Of a stretch of 64,000 bases of DNA, positions 50,337 through 59,468 are shown in pieces. Location: assembly GCA_963667205.1 (NCBI GenBank), contig OY762959.1, forward strand, positions 682,001-746,000. The letters are read 5' to 3'. The stretch is from CF-162 sp963667205. Lineage in GTDB: Bacteria > Chloroflexota > Dehalococcoidia > SM23-28-2 > RBG-16-64-32. A program made the translations under genes and the position numbers. Position 1 is the stretch's first letter. Each line of letters starts with the position of its first letter. The notes under the pieces are model-generated. The model did not search any database and had not been told where the DNA came from. It worked only from the letters and a program-made list of their open reading frames with translations.

Positions 50337-51539
50337 GTGCGCGCGGGCAGCCTGCGCGCCGGACGGCCGGACTACCACCTAACGGTGGCGACGGCGATGC
50401 TGCTGATCGCCGGCCTCCTGACGGTCTACACCTCTAGCTTCGCGGTGGCCTACCACGAGTTCGGCGACCCGAACTACTTCGTGGCACGGCAGGCAGTGTT
50501 CGCGCTGGTGGGCGTGGCGGCGCTGGTGTTCTTCATGCGCCTCGACTACAACCGGCTGCGCACGCTGAGCGTGCCGATGCTGGTGCTCGCGCTGATCGGT
50601 CTGTTGCTTGTGCTGTCACCGCTGGGAGTCGAGCGCAACGGCGCAGCGCGCTGGCTCGCCTTCGGGCCGTTGTCGCTGCAGCCGAGCGAGTTCGCCAAGC
50701 TGGCGGTGATCGTCTACGTGGCGGCCTGGCTGGCGAGCCGCGGGCAGGACGTCAAGGAGTTCTCGCTGGGGTTCGTGCCGTTCGTGCTTCTGCTGAGCGT
50801 CGTCGGGGCGCTGATCATCGCAGAGCCGGACATGGGAACGACGGTGATCATCGTCCTCGTCGCCTGCACGCTGTTCTTCGTCGCCGGGGCGCCGATCACG
50901 CACCTGGCGCTCCTCCTCGGCGCGGGCAGCGCGCTGAGCTACCTGGTGATCACGACGCGCGACTATCAGCTCGACCGGCTGGCGAGCTTCATCCGGCCGG
51001 AGGACGATCCGGAGGGGTTCGGCTTCCAGATCATCCAGCTGCTGATAGCGCTGGGAAGTGGGGGGGCGGTCGGCATCGGCTGGGCTGAGAGCCGCCAGAA
51101 GCACCTCTACCTGCCCGGCGCGCACACGGACGGCGTCTTCGCCATCCTGGGCGAGGAGATCGGCTTCATCGGGCTCATGGGTGTGATGTCGCTGTTCGGC
51201 TTCTTCGTCTACCGCGCGCTGCGGGTGACGCTCAAGTCGAACGACAACTTCGCGCTCTTGCTGGGCGTCGGGATAATCGCCTGGATCTCGTACCAAACGC
51301 TGATCAACATCGCCGGGATCACGCGCACGATCCCCCTGACGGGAGTGCCGCTGCCGTTCTTGAGCTACGGTGGCTCGGCGCTGATTAGCCTGATGGCCGG
51401 CGTCGGCATCCTGCTCAGCGTCTCACGCTATTCGAACGATGTAACGTATCGCGAGCGGAAGAAGCCGAAAACGCGGGCGACCGCGCGTGCGCCGGGCGGC
51501 AGGCAACGCAGGCCGGCCTTCGAAAGGGGGCCGGCGTGA
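50337..51539 (+). CDS. ftsW: peptidoglycan glycosyltransferase FtsW
   Basis: This 400-residue SEDS-family protein polymerises septal glycan strands from lipid II together with FtsI. About ten transmembrane helices are visible, with the SEDS signatures RWLAFGPLSLQPSEFAKLA, EPDMGTT and GITRTIPLTGVPLPFLSYGGSALIS. A basic cytoplasmic tail ends the protein. GTG at 50337; murG starts in its stop codon (GTGA). Position between murD and murG favours FtsW over RodA. Confidence 0.95.
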   Translation: MRAGSLRAGRPDYHLTVATAMLLIAGLLTVYTSSFAVAYHEFGDPNYFVARQAVFALVGVAALVFFMRLDYNRLRTLSVPMLVLALIGLLLVLSPLGVERNGAARWLAFGPLSLQPSEFAKLAVIVYVAAWLASRGQDVKEFSLGFVPFVLLLSVVGALIIAEPDMGTTVIIVLVACTLFFVAGAPITHLALLLGAGSALSYLVITTRDYQLDRLASFIRPEDDPEGFGFQIIQLLIALGSGGAVGIGWAESRQKHLYLPGAHTDGVFAILGEEIGFIGLMGVMSLFGFFVYRALRVTLKSNDNFALLLGVGIIAWISYQTLINIAGITRTIPLTGVPLPFLSYGGSALISLMAGVGILLSVSRYSNDVTYRERKKPKTRATARAPGGRQRRPAFERGPA

Positions 51540-52645
51540 GGCTGGTCCTGAGCGGCGGCGGCACGGGCGGACACGTCTACCCGGCGCTGAGCGTCGCGGA
51601 AGCCGTGCGCGAGCACCTGCCGGCCGGCGAAGAGCTGGACCTGCTGTACGTCGGCACGCTGGCGGGCAACGAGTCGCAGATCGTCGAGCGCGCCGCGATC
51701 CCGTTTCGGGACGTCAGCGCGGCGCCGATCCGGGGCCGCATGCCCTGGCAGATGGCGGCCAACGCGGCGAAGATCGCCGCCGGCGCGCGACAGGCCCGCA
51801 GCATCCTCGGCGATTTCGGGCCGCAAGTCGTGTTCTCGACCGGCGGCTACGCCAGCATTCCCGTGGCGCTGGCCGCTCGTGGGCGCAAGATCCCGCTGGC
51901 AGTCTACCTCCCGGATCTTAGCCCCGGCTGGGCCGTGCGGGCGATCGCCCGGCTCGCCCAGCGCGTCGCCGCCACCGCGATCGAAAGCCTGCGCCGCCTG
52001 CCGGCTGACAAGACGATCGTCACCGGCTACCCGGTGCGCAGTGAGTTCTACCGCGTCGACCGCCTGGGCGGACGTGAGCGGCTGGGACTGAGCCCGGAGG
52101 AGAAAGTGCTGTTCATCGGCGGCGGGTCGACGGGAGCGCAGCGCATCAACCGCGCGATCGCGGCCGAGATTTCGGGCCTGCTTGAGTTATGTGAAGTCAT
52201 CCACGTCTCCGGGCCGGGCGACGAGCCCTCGCTGCGAGAGATCAAGGAAGGCCTGCCCGACGGGTTGCGCAACCGCTACCACCTCTACGGCTACATGCAC
52301 GACGAGATGCCGTGGGCGATGGCCGCCGCTGACCTGGCGGTCTGCCGCTCCGGTGCGTCCGTCATCGGCGAGCTGCCAGCGCTGGGACTGCCGGCGGTGC
52401 TGGTGCCTCTGCCGCTAGCCGGGGCGCACCAGCGCACCAACGCCCGCTATCTGGAGAAGCACGGTGCGGCGGCGATCCTGGAAGAAGACGGCCTGACCGA
52501 CGTCCTGCCCTTCGTCGGCTCGCTGCTGCACGACGAAGCGCGCCTGCGCGAGATGCGAGACGCCTCCCGCCGGCTGGCGCGCCCGAACGCCTCAGCGCGC
52601 ATCGCCAGCGTGATCATGGAGCTGGCGAAGGAGCCGGCGCTATGA
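51536..52645 (+). CDS. murG: lipid II synthase MurG (GlcNAc transferase)
   Basis: MurG transfers GlcNAc to lipid I. The 369-residue GT-B enzyme shows LSGGGTGGHVYPALSVAEA (membrane-associated Gly loop), VFSTGGYASIPVALAA, VLFIGGGSTGAQRIN and the UDP-GlcNAc-binding region in CRSGASVIGELPALGLPAVLVPLPLAGAHQRTNA. GTG at 51536 overlaps ftsW; murC overlaps the end by ATGA. Confidence 0.97.
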   Translation: MRLVLSGGGTGGHVYPALSVAEAVREHLPAGEELDLLYVGTLAGNESQIVERAAIPFRDVSAAPIRGRMPWQMAANAAKIAAGARQARSILGDFGPQVVFSTGGYASIPVALAARGRKIPLAVYLPDLSPGWAVRAIARLAQRVAATAIESLRRLPADKTIVTGYPVRSEFYRVDRLGGRERLGLSPEEKVLFIGGGSTGAQRINRAIAAEISGLLELCEVIHVSGPGDEPSLREIKEGLPDGLRNRYHLYGYMHDEMPWAMAAADLAVCRSGASVIGELPALGLPAVLVPLPLAGAHQRTNARYLEKHGAAAILEEDGLTDVLPFVGSLLHDEARLREMRDASRRLARPNASARIASVIMELAKEPAL

Positions 52646-54093
52646 CACACGTCGCCGAGCGGGCGATACCCGACCGCGTACACCTCGTCGGAGTCGGCGG
52701 CATCCACATGTCGGGCATCGCCCAGATCCTGCGCGCCCGCGGGCACGCGGTGAGCGGCTCCGACCTGCAGTTGACGCCTCTCACCCGCAAGCTCGAAGAC
52801 CTCGGCGTGACCGTTCACGAAGGCCACGCCCGCGAGAACATCGACGAGGCCGGCCTCGTCGTCTACACGTCGGCGGCGCAGGCGGACAACCCGGAGCTGG
52901 CGGCAGCGCGCGAGCGCGGCGTGGAGACGATCAAGCGCGCGGAGATGGTGGCGGTGCTGCAGCAGGGCAAGCAGGTCGTTGCCGTCGCCGGCGCGCACGG
53001 CAAGACGACGACGTCGTCGCTCATCGCCTGGGTCCTGCACGAGGCGGGCCTTTCGCCGACGATCATGCTGGGCGGCGAGATGAAGAACCTGCACACGAAC
53101 GCCCTGCCCGGCGACGGCCCGCACTTCGTCGTCGAGGCGGACGAGTACGATCGCGCGTTCCTCAACTACCACCCGTACATCGCCGTCGTGACGAACGTCG
53201 AGCCGGACCACCTGGACATCTACGGCTCATTTGAGGAGCTGCAGAAGGCATACGCGCAGTTCCTCACTCAAGTTGACACTTCCGGTTTTATCGTTGCCTG
53301 CTTGGATTCCCCCCCCTTGCAGGCGTGCCTGTCCCAAAGACAGGCGAACCTCCCCGTGACTGTAGGAGACGACGTGACACTCCCCGTCCACGTCGTCTCC
53401 TACAGTCACATCTCTGCGGACGCCGACTGGCACGCGGAGATCGCCCCGCGTAGTCCACAAGAAGAACGGCGAAGGGGTATAGACGGTTCAACGTTTGTGG
53501 TACGCTTCCGAAAACAGCTCTGGGGGGAGTTTGTGACGCAACTAGCAGGCGTGCATAACGTAAGCAACTGCCTGGCAGCGATTGCCGTGGGCGAAATCCT
53601 CGGTGTCCCCAGGGACACCGTGAGGGGAGCCGTCGCCTCGTTTACCGGCACCTCCCACCGCTTCGAATACATCGGCGAGGCCGCCGGCGTCACAATCATG
53701 GACGACTACGCACATCATCCGACCGAAATCCGCGCCTCCCTGGCAGCGGCACGCACCCGTTTCCCCGGCCGGCGGCTCGTCGTCCTCTTCCAGCCGCACA
53801 CTTACACCCGTACTTCGTACCTCCTGGAGGGCTTCCGCGACTGCTTTGGCGACGCCGACGCGCTCTACCTAGCGGATACCTACGCAGCGCGCGAGGACCC
53901 GGCGCAGGGCATGGACGCCGAAACGCTGGCCGGCGAGATCAGCCACGCGCGCGCCGTCTACGCCGGACCGGTCGCCGAGGCGGCCGCTGTCGTCGCCGAC
54001 GCCCTGACGGAGGGCGACGTTTTCTTCACGGTCGGCGCGGGCGACGTCGAGAAAGCCGGCCCGCTGGTGCTGGAGGCGCTCAAGAAGCGATGA
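52642..54093 (+). CDS. murC: UDP-N-acetylmuramate--L-alanine ligase
   Basis: MurC adds L-Ala to UDP-MurNAc. The 483-residue protein has VHLVGVGGIHMSGIAQILRARG, VAGAHGKTTTSSL (near 116), EADEYDRAFLNYHP, NVEPDHLDIYG and the C-terminal DDYAHHPTEIRASL with FQPHTYTR. Between about 53265 and 53650 the DNA changes character: lower GC, different codon choice and several strong inverted repeats, one with 21-bp perfect arms. The corresponding protein segment (about 208-335) includes an unusual insert-like stretch before the recovering motif GVHNVSNCLAAIAVG. The frame stays open throughout, so the enzyme is probably functional. Overlaps murG and murB by four bases each. Confidence 0.95.
   Translation: MTHVAERAIPDRVHLVGVGGIHMSGIAQILRARGHAVSGSDLQLTPLTRKLEDLGVTVHEGHARENIDEAGLVVYTSAAQADNPELAAARERGVETIKRAEMVAVLQQGKQVVAVAGAHGKTTTSSLIAWVLHEAGLSPTIMLGGEMKNLHTNALPGDGPHFVVEADEYDRAFLNYHPYIAVVTNVEPDHLDIYGSFEELQKAYAQFLTQVDTSGFIVACLDSPPLQACLSQRQANLPVTVGDDVTLPVHVVSYSHISADADWHAEIAPRSPQEERRRGIDGSTFVVRFRKQLWGEFVTQLAGVHNVSNCLAAIAVGEILGVPRDTVRGAVASFTGTSHRFEYIGEAAGVTIMDDYAHHPTEIRASLAAARTRFPGRRLVVLFQPHTYTRTSYLLEGFRDCFGDADALYLADTYAAREDPAQGMDAETLAGEISHARAVYAGPVAEAAAVVADALTEGDVFFTVGAGDVEKAGPLVLEALKKR
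53356..53409 (+). repeat. perfect 21-bp inverted repeat within murC
   Basis: The arms at 53356-53376 and 53389-53409 are exact reverse complements around a 12-base loop. They read GTGACTGTAGGAGACGACGT plus one base, and its complement. Smaller hairpins flank it: GCCTGTC/GACAGGC at 53327-53345 and GGTGTCCC/GGGACACC near 53605. The mRNA would fold into a stable stem inside the coding region. Confidence 0.9.
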
Positions 54094-55010
54094 GCGACGA
54101 ACTGGCGGCGGAGCTGGGCCGGATCGCGCCCGTCAAACGTGACGAGCCGATGTCACGGCACGTCACGTTCGGCGTCGGCGGACCGGCGGATCTGTTCGTC
54201 TCCATCAAGAGCGAGGAGAAGCTTCGACAGGCGTTTGTGAGCGGCAAGCAGCACGGCGCGCCCGTCTACATCTTCGGCGCCGGCTCCAACATCCTCGTGG
54301 GCGACGGTGGCATCCGCGGCCTCGTGATCGATAACCAGCACGCGGCGCTCGGCGAGCCGTGGCAGAACGGCGTCGGACCGCGGGTGAACGCCGGCAGCGG
54401 CCTCTCCTTCGCGACTCTGGCGCGGCGGCTAGCGAACGCCGGCTACGGCGGCGTCGAATGGGCCTGCGGAATTCCCGGCAGCCTGGGCGGCGCTGTCGTC
54501 TCCAACGCCGGCGCCTACGGCCGCTCCCTGGGCGACGTGCTCATCAGCGCCCGCCTCGCGAACGCCGAGGGTGAGGTGAGCGAACTCTCAGCGGACGACC
54601 TGCAGCTCGAGTACCGCATCAGTGCGATGGCCACCGGCACGATCGGCGAGAGCGCGGTGCTCTCGGTGGAAATGCGCCTGGAGAAGGGTGAGGCGGCGGC
54701 GCTCAAAGAGACGATCCGCCGCTACGACGAGCAGCGCAAGAGCGCGCAGCCGACAGGCCAGAACTGCGGCTCCGTCTTCAAGAACCCGCCGGACAAGGCG
54801 GCCTGGGAGTACGTCGACGCCGCCGGCTTGCGCGGCCAGCGGATCGGCAACGCCCAGATCTCGGAGCAGCACTCTAACTTCATTCTCAACCTCGGTGGCG
54901 CGACGGCCCGCGACATCACGGCGCTCATCGAACTGGCGCAGGGGAAGATCCGCGAGCAGACCGGCGTCGAGATGACGCCGGAAGTTGCCTTCGTGGGAGA
55001 GTTCGCATGA
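54090..55010 (+). CDS. murB: UDP-N-acetylenolpyruvoylglucosamine reductase
   Basis: MurB reduces UDP-GlcNAc-enolpyruvate to UDP-MurNAc with FAD and NADPH. The 306-residue protein has the FAD-binding HVTFGVGGPADLF, IFGAGSNILVGDGGIRGLVI, EWACGIPGSLGGAVVSNAGAYG, NCGSVFKNPP (proton-donor Ser) and HSNFILNLGGATARDI. It fits the type-I or closely related MurB size. ATGA overlaps at both ends. Confidence 0.97.
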   Translation: MSDELAAELGRIAPVKRDEPMSRHVTFGVGGPADLFVSIKSEEKLRQAFVSGKQHGAPVYIFGAGSNILVGDGGIRGLVIDNQHAALGEPWQNGVGPRVNAGSGLSFATLARRLANAGYGGVEWACGIPGSLGGAVVSNAGAYGRSLGDVLISARLANAEGEVSELSADDLQLEYRISAMATGTIGESAVLSVEMRLEKGEAAALKETIRRYDEQRKSAQPTGQNCGSVFKNPPDKAAWEYVDAAGLRGQRIGNAQISEQHSNFILNLGGATARDITALIELAQGKIREQTGVEMTPEVAFVGEFA

Positions 55011-56083
55011 CGCCGCGATCGCGCAAGCTCAAAGTCGCGATCCTGTTCGGCGGCCGCTCCGTCGAGCACGAGGTGTCGGTCGTCTCGGCACAGGGCGTGA
55101 TGGGGTCGATCGACGAGACGCGCTTCAAGGCGATCCCGATCGGCGTCACCCGGCAGGGCACATGGCTAACGCCGGCGCAGACGGAGCAAGCGCTGGTGCG
55201 CGTCCGGCAGGAGCGTCTGCGCACGCTGGACGAGCCGCTGGGCGAAGGTCTGCTCTACCGGACGGCGGCGCTGGGAGCGCTGCGCCGCGTGGACATCGTC
55301 TTCCCGCTGATCCACGGCACGAACGGCGAGGACGGCACGCTGCAGGGTCTGCTGGAGATGGCCGGCGTGCCGTACGTCGGCGCCGGCGTCGCGGCCTCGG
55401 CGCTGGGCATGGACAAGGCGCTCCAGAAGACGTTCTTCCGCCACCACGACTTCCCCGTCGTCGCCGACGTCGAGATCAAGGCCAGCGACTGGACGCGGGA
55501 CCGCGACGGCGCTCTGCGCGCGGCCGAAGCGACGATCGGTTACCCGGCGTTCGTGAAGCCGGCCAACGGCGGATCGAGCATCGGCACGTCGAAGGCGCGC
55601 TCGCGGGAGGACCTCGAGGGCTCGATCGCCGAGGCGTTCCGCTACGACCGCAAGGTGCTCGTCGAGGAGGCGCTGGACGGCCGCGAGGTGGAGGTGGCGG
55701 TGCTGGGCAACGACGAGCCGGAGGCCTCGCCGGTGGGTGAGATCACGTTTCAGTCGGAGTTCTACGACTATCGCGCCAAGTACGACGACCCGGCGACCGT
55801 CCTGCACATCCCGGCCGACATCCCGGCCGACGTCTCCGATCGGCTGAGAGAGACGGCGGTGGCTGCCTACAAGACGATCGATTGCGCCGGACTGGCGCGC
55901 GTCGACTTCTTCCTGGCGCCCGACGGCCGCTTCTTCCTCAACGAAGTGAACACGATCCCCGGCTTCACTCCCATGAGCATGTACCCGAAGCTCTGGGAGC
56001 ACGCCGGACTCACGTACCGCGAGCTAATCTCGCGGCTGATCGAGCTTGGCCTCGAGCGCTATCAGGAGAAGCCCCGTGGCTGA
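55007..56083 (+). CDS. ddl: D-alanine--D-alanine ligase
   Basis: Ddl joins two D-Ala for MurF. The 358-residue ATP-grasp enzyme shows VAILFGGRSVEHEVSVVSA, FPLIHGTNGEDGTLQGLLEMAGVPYVG, PAFVKPANGGSSIGTSKA, VEEALDGREVEVAVLG and FFLNEVNTIPGFTPMSMYPKLW. Substrate specificity for D-Ala versus D-Lac or D-Ser was not judged. It overlaps murB by four bases and ftsQ by eight. Confidence 0.97.
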   Translation: MTPRSRKLKVAILFGGRSVEHEVSVVSAQGVMGSIDETRFKAIPIGVTRQGTWLTPAQTEQALVRVRQERLRTLDEPLGEGLLYRTAALGALRRVDIVFPLIHGTNGEDGTLQGLLEMAGVPYVGAGVAASALGMDKALQKTFFRHHDFPVVADVEIKASDWTRDRDGALRAAEATIGYPAFVKPANGGSSIGTSKARSREDLEGSIAEAFRYDRKVLVEEALDGREVEVAVLGNDEPEASPVGEITFQSEFYDYRAKYDDPATVLHIPADIPADVSDRLRETAVAAYKTIDCAGLARVDFFLAPDGRFFLNEVNTIPGFTPMSMYPKLWEHAGLTYRELISRLIELGLERYQEKPRG

Positions 56084-56876
56084 CGGCAGGCGGCGCGGCT
56101 CGCCGTTCTCCGGCAAGCAGCGGGCGAAGGCCGTTCGCGGCGAGGTGCTGCTGGACGACCGCACGCAGCGGCGGCTTTCGCGCATTCGCTGGCGACGGAT
56201 CGGGGTCGTGCTGGCGTTCGCCGGCGCCGTCGCCGGGCTCGTGGCACTTTACTTCTCGCCCGCGCTGCGGGTGCAGAAGGTCGAGGTGGGAGGCGCGACG
56301 ACGGTCAGCGCGGCAGAGGTCGAGGCGTTGGCCAAACTGGACGGCGCATCGCTTCTAACGGCGGACCTGGGCGCCGCCGAATCGCGCGTCGAAGAGCTGG
56401 CGATGGTGAAAGAAGCGACGATCACGCACGGCTGGCCGCAGACGGTGCGCATCGCGGTCGTACAGCGCACACCATGGGCCGTCTGGCAGGCGGGCAGCAG
56501 AGCCTACACCGTCGACGAGGACGGCGTGGTGCTGGCCGCCGACGCGCCGGAAGGCGCACCGGTGATCAGCGTCGCCGGCTCCCACGTGGGCCTCGAGCCG
56601 GGGCAGAGCGTGGACCATGACGCCGTGACTCTGGCTCTCTCGCTGACACAGCGCTTGCCCGCTGAGCTGGAGCTGAGCGCCGCTGCGTTCGAGTGGGCCG
56701 GAGACAGCGGACTGACCCTCACGACAGACAGCGGCTACAGAGTCGTGCTCGGCGACAGTCAGGACATGGACTACAAGCTTGCCGTCTGGGGAGAGATCGA
56801 AGCGGAGCTGGGCCGGGCGAGCATGACCGGCCACGTGCTGGACCTGCGCTTTGGAGACAGGCCTTCGTTCCAATGA
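56076..56876 (+). CDS. ftsQ: cell-division protein FtsQ
   Basis: GTG at 56076 follows AGGAGA in the ddl 3' end. The 266-residue bitopic protein has a basic cytoplasmic N-terminus, one transmembrane helix (about 48-68), and a POTRA domain (LRVQKVEVGGATTVSAAEVEALAKL). An FtsQ/DivIB domain follows (VKEATITHGWPQTVRIAVVQRTPWAVW). FtsQ recruits FtsB and FtsL to the septum. Position between ddl and ftsA agrees. Confidence 0.92.
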   Translation: MADGRRRGSPFSGKQRAKAVRGEVLLDDRTQRRLSRIRWRRIGVVLAFAGAVAGLVALYFSPALRVQKVEVGGATTVSAAEVEALAKLDGASLLTADLGAAESRVEELAMVKEATITHGWPQTVRIAVVQRTPWAVWQAGSRAYTVDEDGVVLAADAPEGAPVISVAGSHVGLEPGQSVDHDAVTLALSLTQRLPAELELSAAAFEWAGDSGLTLTTDSGYRVVLGDSQDMDYKLAVWGEIEAELGRASMTGHVLDLRFGDRPSFQ

Positions 56877-56895
56877 GACGAGTGGAGGTGATGCG

Positions 56896-58170
56896 GTGAA
56901 CGACAACGTACTGGCCGCGATCGATGTGGGGAGCAGCAAGATCTGCACCCTCGTCGCGGAGGCCACGCCAGACGAGGACCTGCGTGTGCTGGGCATCGGC
57001 ATCACGCCGGCGGACGGCGTCAAGAAGGGAATGGTGGACAACATCCAGGGCGCTACGGCGGCGATCAAAGAATCGATCGAGCGGGCGGAGCGCTCCAGCG
57101 GGACGAAGATCGCTTCCGCCTACGTCAGCATCAGCGGAAACCACACGACATCGCTCAACAACCGCGGCATCTCGACGATCCCCGGCAAGCAGCGCCCAAT
57201 CACAGAAGAAGACATCGAGCGGGCGCTGGAGGGCGCGCGCTCCCTGAGCCTGCCGACGAACCGCGAGGTGCTGCACAGCATCGCCCGCTTCTTCGTCGTC
57301 GACGGTCAAGAGCAGGTGACGGACCCGGTGGGCATGTACGGCGGCCGGCTGGACATGCCCACACACATCGTCACCGGCTCGGTGACGGCGATCCAGAACC
57401 TGACGCAGTGCGTCGAGGGCGCCGGTGTGCAGGTGGAGATGCTCGTCTTCTCGCCACTGGCGGCCGCGGAGGCCGTACTTGAGGACGAGGAGAAGGAGCA
57501 GGGCGTCATCCTGGCCGACGTCGGCGGCGGCACGACGGAGATCGCCGTCTTCATGGAGGGCAGCGTCTTCCACACGACCGTCATCCCGGTGGGCGGCTAC
57601 CAACTGACGCACGACTTGGTCGCCGGGCTGCGCGGGCCGTTCTCCCACATGGAGGAGCTGAAGCTGCGGTACGGCTCCTGCATGCCGAGCGGCATCGACG
57701 CCGAAGAGATCGTTGAGATGGAGGCGTTCGGCGGACAGCGCACGAAGGAGATATCGCGGCGGCGAATCGCCGAAATCCTGCAGGCGCGCATCGAGGAGAT
57801 CCTGGAGATGATCTACATCGACGTTAAGCGCGCCGGCTTCGACGACATGGTCGCCGCCGGGCTTGTCTTCACGGGCGGCACGGCCGAACTGCGGGGGCTG
57901 ATTGAGCTCTCTGAGGTGGTGCTGCGAATGCCGGTACGCACGGGTGTGCCGAAGAGCGTGCACGGCCTCTCCGACTCGCTGAACAGCCCGGCCTACGCGA
58001 CCAGCGTCGGCCTGCTGCACTGGGCGGCGGCGGAGGAAAGCGCCGTCAGCAGCAACGGGAACAGGAACGGGAACGGCCACCGCAGGCTGGACCTGAGGAT
58101 GCCAGGCGTAAACCTGGGCGGCGTCGCCGGGGCCGCAGGCAAATGGATCAAGACTCTGATACCGAAGTGA
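56896..58170 (+). CDS. ftsA: cell-division protein FtsA
   Basis: GTG at 56896 is preceded by an excellent GGAGGTGAT; the upstream extension of the frame to 56851 is inside ftsQ. The 424-residue actin-like ATPase tethers FtsZ to the membrane. Motifs: AAIDVGSSKICTLVAE, VYVSISGNH-like YVSISGNHT, ADVGGGTTEIAVF, VFTGGTAELRGL. The C-terminal amphipathic peptide GAAGKWIKTLIPK fits the membrane-targeting sequence. Confidence 0.96.
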   Translation: MNDNVLAAIDVGSSKICTLVAEATPDEDLRVLGIGITPADGVKKGMVDNIQGATAAIKESIERAERSSGTKIASAYVSISGNHTTSLNNRGISTIPGKQRPITEEDIERALEGARSLSLPTNREVLHSIARFFVVDGQEQVTDPVGMYGGRLDMPTHIVTGSVTAIQNLTQCVEGAGVQVEMLVFSPLAAAEAVLEDEEKEQGVILADVGGGTTEIAVFMEGSVFHTTVIPVGGYQLTHDLVAGLRGPFSHMEELKLRYGSCMPSGIDAEEIVEMEAFGGQRTKEISRRRIAEILQARIEEILEMIYIDVKRAGFDDMVAAGLVFTGGTAELRGLIELSEVVLRMPVRTGVPKSVHGLSDSLNSPAYATSVGLLHWAAAEESAVSSNGNRNGNGHRRLDLRMPGVNLGGVAGAAGKWIKTLIPK

Positions 58171-58195
58171 ACGACCAGAGCGAAGGGAGGACCGC

Positions 58196-59263
58196 ATGCT
58201 GAGGTACGACATGGACGGGCTGCCCCCGATCAAAGTGGTGGGCATCGGTGGGGGCGGTTGCAACGCCGTCGACCGCATGATCGAGGCCCGGATCGGCGGG
58301 GTTGAGTTCGTCGGTGTGAACACGGACCAGCAGGCGCTGGGTCGCTGCTCCGCCGACGTCCAGATCCGCATCGGCGAGCAGGTGACGAAGGGGCTCGGCG
58401 CGGGCAGCGACCCGGACAAGGGCCGCGACGCCGCCGACGAGTCCCGCGACGAGCTGAAGGACGCCTTGGGCGGCGCGGAGATGGTGTTCATCACTGCCGG
58501 CATGGGCGGCGGCACAGGCACCGGCGCGGCGCCGGTCGTTGCGCAGGTCGCTCAGAGCGTCGGCGCACTGACGGTCGGCGTCGTCACGAAGCCGTTCTCC
58601 TTCGAGGGCGCCAAGCGCCGTGAGCAGGCCCAACGCGGCCTCGATGCGCTCAAGTCCGAGGTCGATACTCTGATCGTGATCCCGAACGACCGCCTGCTGG
58701 CCGTCTGCGACCAGACGACGACGATCGCCGAGTCGTTCCGGATGGCGGACGACGTGTTGCGGCAGGGGGTCCAGGGGCTCTCCGAGCTGATCACGACGCC
58801 GGGCGACATCAACCTGGACTTCGCCGACGTGCGCCGCATCATGGCCAGCGCCGGGCAGGCCCTGATGGCGATCGGCGTTTCGACGGGCGACAACCGCGCC
58901 GTCGAGGCCGCGCAGGCCGCGATCGAGAGCCCGCTGCTGGACGTGAACATCCACGGGGCGACGGGAGTTCTCTTCAACGTAGCGAGCGCCGGTACGCTGG
59001 GGCTGCACGAGCTGAACATGGCCGCGCAGGTGATCGCGGAAGTGGTCGACCCGGGCGCGGAGATCATCTTCGGATCGTCGACTGACCCGGATCTGGGCGA
59101 AGAGGTGAAGATCACGCTGATCGCCGTCGGCTTCTCGCCGGAGCGCACGCAGGAGCAGGAGTACGAGGACGAGGAGTACAAGCGGCTGCGCACGGAGGCG
59201 ATGGACAACAAGGATGACACCGACCTGCCTACGTTTCTACGGAGGCCCGCATCGATTAGATAA
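58196..59263 (+). CDS. ftsZ: cell-division protein FtsZ
   Basis: FtsZ forms the tubulin-like ring that organises division. The 355-residue GTPase has IKVVGIGGGGCNAVDRMI, GMGGGTGTGAAPVVA (near 102-116), the N-terminal T3-T5 loops and the synergy loop NLDFADVR. A short linker (EYEDEEYKRLRTEAMD) leads to the C-terminal peptide DLPTFLRRP used to bind FtsA and other partners. A good AGGGAGGA site precedes the ATG. Last gene of the cluster, followed by paired hairpins. Confidence 0.97.
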   Translation: MLRYDMDGLPPIKVVGIGGGGCNAVDRMIEARIGGVEFVGVNTDQQALGRCSADVQIRIGEQVTKGLGAGSDPDKGRDAADESRDELKDALGGAEMVFITAGMGGGTGTGAAPVVAQVAQSVGALTVGVVTKPFSFEGAKRREQAQRGLDALKSEVDTLIVIPNDRLLAVCDQTTTIAESFRMADDVLRQGVQGLSELITTPGDINLDFADVRRIMASAGQALMAIGVSTGDNRAVEAAQAAIESPLLDVNIHGATGVLFNVASAGTLGLHELNMAAQVIAEVVDPGAEIIFGSSTDPDLGEEVKITLIAVGFSPERTQEQEYEDEEYKRLRTEAMDNKDDTDLPTFLRRPASIR

Positions 59264-59326
59264 CTAACCTCATTCTGATGGGAGGGCGGCCACACCCCCC
59301 GGCCACTGTCCATCCCCCGCACGACT

Positions 59327-59404
59327 GTCCGCCTGACCTTCACAGGCGGACTAGCACCGCAGGGCCGTCTGTACACCCTCCCCCACAGACGCCCCTGCGG
59401 TGCT
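59327..59404 (+). terminator. double hairpin terminator after ftsZ
   Basis: GTCCGCCTG (59327-59335) pairs with CAGGCGGAC (59343-59351). A second stem has 20-base arms (59353-59372 and 59385-59404) with one mismatch and a 12-base loop, followed by CCTTTATT. The second hairpin is the likely end of the dcw transcript. Confidence 0.75.
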
Positions 59405-59468
59405 CCTTTATTCAGCGCGGGCCGTTCGGCACTCAACGGGCCTCAGGCACTGCGGTAACCTGTCTCCG

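Noticed and set aside
56719..58521. 600-codon open frame on the minus strand opposite ftsQ/ftsA/ftsZ
   Set aside because: It is antisense to three well-supported genes, has no recognisable domain, and arises from high-GC codon bias.
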